A stretch of DNA of 8,636 nucleotides from Pseudomonadota bacterium (GTDB lineage: Bacteria; Pseudomonadota; Alphaproteobacteria; Sphingomonadales; Sphingomonadaceae): contig JAFAEZ010000098.1 of NCBI GenBank assembly GCA_023423775.1, positions 1 through 8,636 on the forward strand. The letters are read 5' to 3'. How positions within the stretch are numbered: the first letter of the stretch is position 1; each line of letters begins with the position of its first letter. This document shows, piece by piece, positions 5,786-8,636 of the stretch. Under the pieces are notes generated by a model. The model saw nothing but the letters and a program-made list of their open reading frames with translations. It was not told where the DNA came from and made no database searches. The position numbers and the translations under genes are program-made.

Positions 5786-6739
5786 ATGGGCTGCAACGCG
5801 CTCCTCTTCGAAGGCGGCGCGGTGCGTGGGCTCAGCGTCGCGGAGGCGGCCGCTTATCGCGGCGACGGCTTCCTCTGGCTCCATTTCGACACGCTGGAGG
5901 AGGCCGATCTCGCCGCGCTGAAGGGGCAGGGCATTCCCGACATCGCGGTCAACGCCCTGGTGGCGACCGAGACGCGGCCGCGCTGCGACCGGATGGACGG
6001 CGGCGCCCTGCTCAATCTGCGCGGCCTCGCCGAGGTCGAGACCGACGACAGCGACCGGCTCGTCTCGATCCGCATGTGGGTCCAGCAGGGCAAGGTCAAT
6101 TCGGTCAGCCGCCGTCCGCTCGCCGCTACCCGCATCGTCCGCGAGCAGATGGAAGCGGGCGCAATCGCCGATCCGGGCGATCTGGTTGCCGCTTATGCGC
6201 GCGCCATCTCCAAACAGCTCGATCCGGAGGTAGCGCAGCTCGGCGACCAGCTCGACGATTGCGAGACCGACCTCGAGCCGCGCCGCGTCTACAAGCTCCG
6301 CACTGCCATCGCCGGCCTCCGCTCCGAAGCGATCGCCTATCGCCGCTTCGTCGCGCCGGACCGGGACGCGCTCGCAACCCTGTCGGAGATGGATTTCGCC
6401 TGGCTCGCCACCGAGGACCGGCTCCACATTCGCGAGGCCGGGGACCGCTTCGCCCGCATGGCCGAGGAACTGGAGGCGGTCCGCGAGCGCGCCGCCCTGC
6501 TCCACGAGCAGCTCACCGATCTGCGTGGCGAACTGATGGAGCAGCGCGCGCTCCTGCTGTCGATCGTCGCTCTAATCTTCCTGCCTCTGACCTTCGTCAC
6601 CGGCCTGCTCGGCATGAACGTGCGCGGCATACCCTATGCGAACGAGCCCTGGGCCTTCTGGGGCGTGGTGCTCTTCTGCGTCGTGATCGCGTTGGCAGTC
6701 AGCGCCTATTTCGCCGGCAAGCACTGGCTGCGGCGCTAA
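5786..6739 (+). CDS. ZntB/CorA-family divalent metal transporter
   Basis: A 317-residue member of the CorA superfamily, closest in style to ZntB-type transporters, which form pentameric inner-membrane channels for Zn2+, Mg2+ or other divalent cations. The cytoplasmic alpha/beta domain covers about 1-150 (FLWLHFD at 29-35, RPRCDRMDGGALLNLRG at 64-80). A long helix rich in Glu and Arg runs about 150-255 (the stalk). Then come TM1 (about 255-274), the diagnostic GMN motif at 276-278 in GMNVRGIP, and TM2 (about 290-310) with a short basic tail KHWLRR. The ATG at 5786 follows the galU stop by one base with no strong Shine-Dalgarno, so translation is probably coupled to galU. Ion specificity cannot be read from the sequence: GMN is shared by Mg2+ and Zn2+ members. 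It converges with the HNH gene. Confidence 0.92.
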   Translation: MGCNALLFEGGAVRGLSVAEAAAYRGDGFLWLHFDTLEEADLAALKGQGIPDIAVNALVATETRPRCDRMDGGALLNLRGLAEVETDDSDRLVSIRMWVQQGKVNSVSRRPLAATRIVREQMEAGAIADPGDLVAAYARAISKQLDPEVAQLGDQLDDCETDLEPRRVYKLRTAIAGLRSEAIAYRRFVAPDRDALATLSEMDFAWLATEDRLHIREAGDRFARMAEELEAVRERAALLHEQLTDLRGELMEQRALLLSIVALIFLPLTFVTGLLGMNVRGIPYANEPWAFWGVVLFCVVIALAVSAYFAGKHWLRR

Positions 6740-6748
6740 GCGTCCGCT

Positions 6749-7315
6749 TCAGGCCTCTAGCTCGATGTCCCAATAGAGATAGTCGCGCCAGCTATCGTGC
6801 AGATAGTTGGGCGGGAAGCTGCGGCCATGATCCTGGAGCTGCCAGGTCGTCGGCCGGATCGGCCGCCGGTAAAGCGCCATATGGGCCTGGGCTGGCGTGC
6901 GGCCGCCCTTGCGAAGATTGCACGGCGCACAGGCGGTGGCGACATTCTCCCAGGTCGTGCGTCCGCCCTGCGCGCGGGGGATGACATGATCGAAGGTGAG
7001 CTCGCGCGGATCTCCGCAATATTGGCAGACGAAACGGTCGCGCAGGAACAGGTTGAACCGAGTGAAGGCCGGATATTCGGACGGCTTCACATATTGGCGC
7101 AGCGCGATGACGCTCGGTATCTGCATCGTGCGGGTCGGGCTGTGGACCTCGCGCGCATAATTGGCGACGATGTCGACGCGCTCCAGGAACACGGCCTTGA
7201 CCGCGGTCTGCCAGGACCACAGGCTGAGCGGGTAATAGCTGAGCGGGGTGTAGTCCGCGTTCAGCACCAGAGCGGGGCAAGAGTCGGGATGCCGGATGAG
7301 ATCGGGGTGGTACAT
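6749..7315 (-). CDS. HNH endonuclease-family protein
   Basis: A 188-residue protein from the ATG at 7315. The N-terminal part has LVLNADYTPLSYYPLSLW (17-33 region), the conserved start of a widespread HNH family. The HNH/zinc module lies at about 95-138: CQYC (97-100) and CAPC (129-132) as zinc pairs, FDHVIPRAQGG with Asp109-His110, WENV with Asn124, and CNLRKGG with Asn133. All metal-binding and active-site positions are intact, so it is probably a working metal-dependent nuclease or DNA-binding protein; its physiological role is not known. No toxin, methylase or mobile element adjoins it, and the family is usually chromosomal core in alphaproteobacteria. ATG 7315 is preferred by homology, though GGAGG (forward 7329-7333) is 13 bases upstream. 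An in-frame GTG at 7384 would add 23 residues read through a hairpin and looks less likely. Confidence 0.9.
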   Translation of the reverse strand: MYHPDLIRHPDSCPALVLNADYTPLSYYPLSLWSWQTAVKAVFLERVDIVANYAREVHSPTRTMQIPSVIALRQYVKPSEYPAFTRFNLFLRDRFVCQYCGDPRELTFDHVIPRAQGGRTTWENVATACAPCNLRKGGRTPAQAHMALYRRPIRPTTWQLQDHGRSFPPNYLHDSWRDYLYWDIELEA

Positions 7316-7332
7316 GAACCGACAAAGGCCTC

Positions 7333-7361
7333 CGTTTCGTGGAGAGGAATCTCCCGAAACG
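7333..7361. promoter_or_regulatory. Strong stem-loop in the HNH gene leader
   Basis: CGTTTCG (7333-7339) pairs with CGAAACG (7355-7361), and GGAGA (7341-7345) with TCTCC (7350-7354), leaving one bulged T (7340) and a 4-base loop GGAA: 12 base pairs in all. In the HNH mRNA it would end exactly at the GGAGG (7329-7333) that is the only Shine-Dalgarno candidate, and its TCTCC arm could instead pair with that GGAG. There is no T-tract, so it does not look like a terminator. Confidence 0.5.
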
Positions 7362-7395
7362 CGCCGCCCCGAACCCTGTCGCACTCAGAACCTGG

Positions 7396-7426
7396 GGAGA
7401 AAGCGGGCTCCGCTCGCTTCATCTCC
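7396..7426. promoter_or_regulatory. Second stem-loop between HNH gene and gluQRS
   Basis: GGAGA-AAGCG (7396-7405) pairs with CGCTT (7415-7419) and TCTCC (7422-7426), a 10-bp stem interrupted by a 2-base bulge CA (7420-7421) around a 9-base loop. An alternative inner stem AGCGG/CCGCT (7402-7406 / 7410-7414) is also possible. The outer arms GGAGA and TCTCC are the same words as in the stem-loop at 7333-7361, so the two could exchange strands. Confidence 0.4.
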
Positions 7427-7507
7427 TTGTCTGGCCACGCTTCTGGCTGCTTTGCGTGACGCGGTCATGACACCACAGGTGGCGAGTCCCGGTCAAGGGT
7501 TCGATTC

Positions 7508-8374
7508 ATGATTTATGTGACCCGTTTCGCGCCGAGCCCGACCGGGCGGCTGCATCTCGGCCATGCTTATTCGGCGCTGTTGGCGCATGATTTCGCGCGC
7601 GCCCGGAACGGCGCTTTCCTGCTCCGCATCGAGGATATCGATCCGACTCGCAGCCGGCCCGAGCATATCGACGGGATCATCGAGGACCTGATGTGGCTTG
7701 GCCTCGAATGGGACGACGAGATTCTCTACCAGTCGGACCGGCTGCCGCTCTACCGCGCGGCGCTCGATAGGCTGATCGCACAGGGCCTGGCCTATCCCTG
7801 TTTCTGCACCCGTACCGAAATTGCGGCCGAAGTCGCCGCCAGCGCCGCCGCGCCGCACGGGCCCGACGGGCCGCTCTACCCGGGCACCTGCCGCGTGCTT
7901 GCGCCCGACCTGCGTGCGCGCCGCGCCGAGAGCGAGCCGCACGCCTGGCGGCTCGATGTCGCCAGGGCGGCGGCGCTGGCCGGGCCGCTTTACTGGGAGG
8001 ACGGCGACACCGAGGTCGAGGCCGATCCCGCAGCGTTCGGCGACGTCGTCCTTGCCCGCAAGGACGCGCCGACCAGCTACCATCTCGCCGTCACCGTCGA
8101 CGACGCCGCCCAGCAAGTGACCCACATCGTTCGCGGCCGCGATCTGTTCGCCGCCACCGACGTCCACCGCCTGCTCCAGGCTTTGCTCGGCCTGCCGACG
8201 CCGCATTATAACCACCATCCCTTGCTGACCGACGCGGAGGGGCGGCGGCTCGCCAAGCGCAACGGCGCGCCGACGCTGGCCGACCTGCGCGCTGCCGGCG
8301 CCGATCCAGCCGCGCTCGTGGCGGAGCTGCGCGCCGGGAAAATCCCGTCTGGCTATTCGACCGCCGGAGAGTAG
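7508..8374 (+). CDS. gluQRS: Glutamyl-Q tRNA(Asp) synthetase
   Basis: A 288-residue paralogue of the glutamyl-tRNA synthetase catalytic domain without an anticodon-binding domain, the size expected for GluQRS. It activates glutamate and attaches it to queuosine in the wobble position of tRNA-Asp. The class I motif FAPSPTGRLHLGH (7-19) carries HLGH in place of HIGH, and LRIEDIDPTR (39-48) is the glutamate-site block. A zinc site is formed by Cys98, Cys100, Tyr124 and Cys128 (CFC and YPGTC), as in the E. coli enzyme. Conserved YHLAVTVDD, HIVRGRDL and the degenerate KMSKS loop LAKRNG (248-253) follow. ATG 7508 has AAGGG 8 bases upstream. The small membrane protein starts 9 bases after the stop, so the two are probably cotranscribed. 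The substrate implies the genome makes queuosine, which cannot be seen here. Confidence 0.95.
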   Translation: MIYVTRFAPSPTGRLHLGHAYSALLAHDFARARNGAFLLRIEDIDPTRSRPEHIDGIIEDLMWLGLEWDDEILYQSDRLPLYRAALDRLIAQGLAYPCFCTRTEIAAEVAASAAAPHGPDGPLYPGTCRVLAPDLRARRAESEPHAWRLDVARAAALAGPLYWEDGDTEVEADPAAFGDVVLARKDAPTSYHLAVTVDDAAQQVTHIVRGRDLFAATDVHRLLQALLGLPTPHYNHHPLLTDAEGRRLAKRNGAPTLADLRAAGADPAALVAELRAGKIPSGYSTAGE

Positions 8375-8383
8375 AGAGGGCGC

Positions 8384-8587
8384 ATGACGACCATCATGAT
8401 CATCCTCATCGTCCTGGCCGCGGCCGCGACCCTCTTCGTGCTCGTCAAGGGCGTGATCGGCATGGCCCAGGGCCGGGACCTCACCGGCCAGCGCTCGCAG
8501 GACCTGATGCGCAAGCGCGTCATGTTCCAGGCGGTGACGATCATCCTGGTCGTCCTGCTGCTGCTGCTGGCCAGCGGCGGGAGCTGA
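8384..8587 (+). CDS. Twin transmembrane helix small protein (HIG1-like)
   Basis: A 67-residue protein with two hydrophobic helices (about 3-22 and 47-64) joined by a polar loop. The loop has GVIGMAQGRDLTGQRSQDLM followed by RKRVMFQ (43-49), which fits the S-x-x-LM-R-x-R-V-x-x-Q pattern of HIG1-domain proteins. Mitochondrial HIG1 relatives (Rcf1) associate with cytochrome oxidase. In bacteria the role is not established, so a respiratory link here is inference. It is probably an inner-membrane protein. ATG 8384 is preceded by AGAGGG at ideal spacing (about 8374-8380). It stands between gluQRS and the cobalamin adenosyltransferase, an order I recall as recurrent in sphingomonads, and is probably in the same transcript. 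The next gene starts 4 bases after the stop. Confidence 0.85.
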   Translation: MTTIMIILIVLAAAATLFVLVKGVIGMAQGRDLTGQRSQDLMRKRVMFQAVTIILVVLLLLLASGGS

Positions 8588-8590
8588 GCC

Positions 8591-8636
8591 TTGGTCCGGC
8601 TCAACCGGATCTACACCCGCACCGGCGACGCCGGCA
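8591..8636 (+). CDS. PduO-type cob(I)alamin adenosyltransferase, 5' end only
   Basis: The first 15 codons of a gene that runs off the right edge. Reading from TTG 8591 gives (M)VRLNRIYTRTGDAG, which matches the very conserved ATP-binding N-terminus of PduO-type ATP:cob(I)alamin adenosyltransferases (usual form VKLNKIYTRTGDxG). These enzymes make adenosylcobalamin from cob(I)alamin and ATP. The start is TTG: no ATG or GTG lies in frame near it, and GGGAG (8579-8583) sits 7 bases upstream inside the end of the preceding gene. It follows the twin-TM gene by only 3 bases, so it is likely cotranscribed with gluQRS and that gene. The family is clear from the motif despite the short fragment; the rest cannot be assessed. 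Confidence 0.8.
   Translation, partial: MVRLNRIYTRTGDAG

Larger units (their letters stand above)
7316..7507. other. Divergent intergenic region, HNH gene / gluQRS
   Basis: These 192 bases hold the promoters of two divergent genes. The left half (7333-7426) contains two stem-loops listed separately. The right half has a small palindrome GTCATGAC (7464-7471) within TGACgcgGTCA (7457-7467), which could be a weak operator, and AAGGG (7495-7499), the gluQRS ribosome binding site, 8 bases before its ATG. CTTGTCT at 7426-7432 resembles a -35 box for gluQRS but no good -10 follows at the right distance. I see no RNA gene. Confidence 0.5.

Noticed and set aside
6738..6749. AAGCGTCCGCTT as a terminator between the metal transporter and the HNH gene
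   Set aside because: The stem is only 4-5 bp with a minimal loop and no T-tract, and it overlaps stop-codon bases of both genes.
7491..7510. GGGTTCGATTC resembling a tRNA T-arm
   Set aside because: The flanking bases do not form a T-stem and there is no acceptor, D or anticodon arm upstream. The AAGGG within it is the gluQRS ribosome binding site, so the likeness is coincidental.
1..8636. Mobile element, CRISPR array, toxin-antitoxin, defence or secondary-metabolite cluster
   Set aside because: I saw no transposase, integrase, direct-repeat array, terminal inverted repeats or defence-type gene group. Every sizeable gene fits a known housekeeping or common membrane family.

Overview
The window is a compact stretch of core chromosome from a high-GC alphaproteobacterium, most likely a sphingomonad (order Sphingomonadales). 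The evidence is strong GC bias at third codon positions, housekeeping proteins of alphaproteobacterial type, and a gene order (HNH protein / gluQRS / twin-TM small protein / cobalamin adenosyltransferase; thioredoxin-like lipoprotein / argH / small lipoprotein) that I recall from that group. The taxonomic call is inference. I see no insertion sequence, prophage gene, CRISPR array, rRNA or complete tRNA, and base composition does not change obviously along the window.

Layout, left to right. (1) 1-73 (-): signal peptide of a truncated lipoprotein, divergent from the next unit. (2) 179-1674 (+): HAD-family pyrimidine 5'-nucleotidase overlapping dapD (lysine/diaminopimelate pathway) by ATGA. (3) 1748-2668 (+): EamA/DMT permease, ending in a stem-loop shared with the convergent gene. 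(4) 2700-3281 (-): TlpA-like thioredoxin lipoprotein whose ATG shares a CATG palindrome with the oppositely oriented argH start. (5) 3280-4886 (+): argH overlapped by a small LptM-like lipoprotein. (6) 4924-6739 (+): galU and, one base later, a ZntB/CorA-type metal transporter. (7) 6749-7315 (-): HNH endonuclease-family protein with a structured 5' leader. (8) 7508-8636 (+): gluQRS, a 67-residue twin-TM/HIG1-like protein, and the start of a PduO-type cobalamin adenosyltransferase running off the right edge from a TTG codon.

Functional links. dapD makes N-succinyl-2-amino-6-ketopimelate for lysine and peptidoglycan. argH completes arginine synthesis. galU makes UDP-glucose for envelope polysaccharide. 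gluQRS modifies queuosine in tRNA-Asp. In related genomes dapD is often followed by dapE and argH by lysA; here a DMT permease and galU occupy those places, which suggests rearrangement at both lysine-pathway loci.

I found no convincing new multigene system. The most noteworthy signals are small-scale architecture: the CATG shared by two divergent start codons, two stem-loops between the HNH gene and gluQRS, competing short pairings at the first plus-strand start, and the altered neighbours of dapD and argH.
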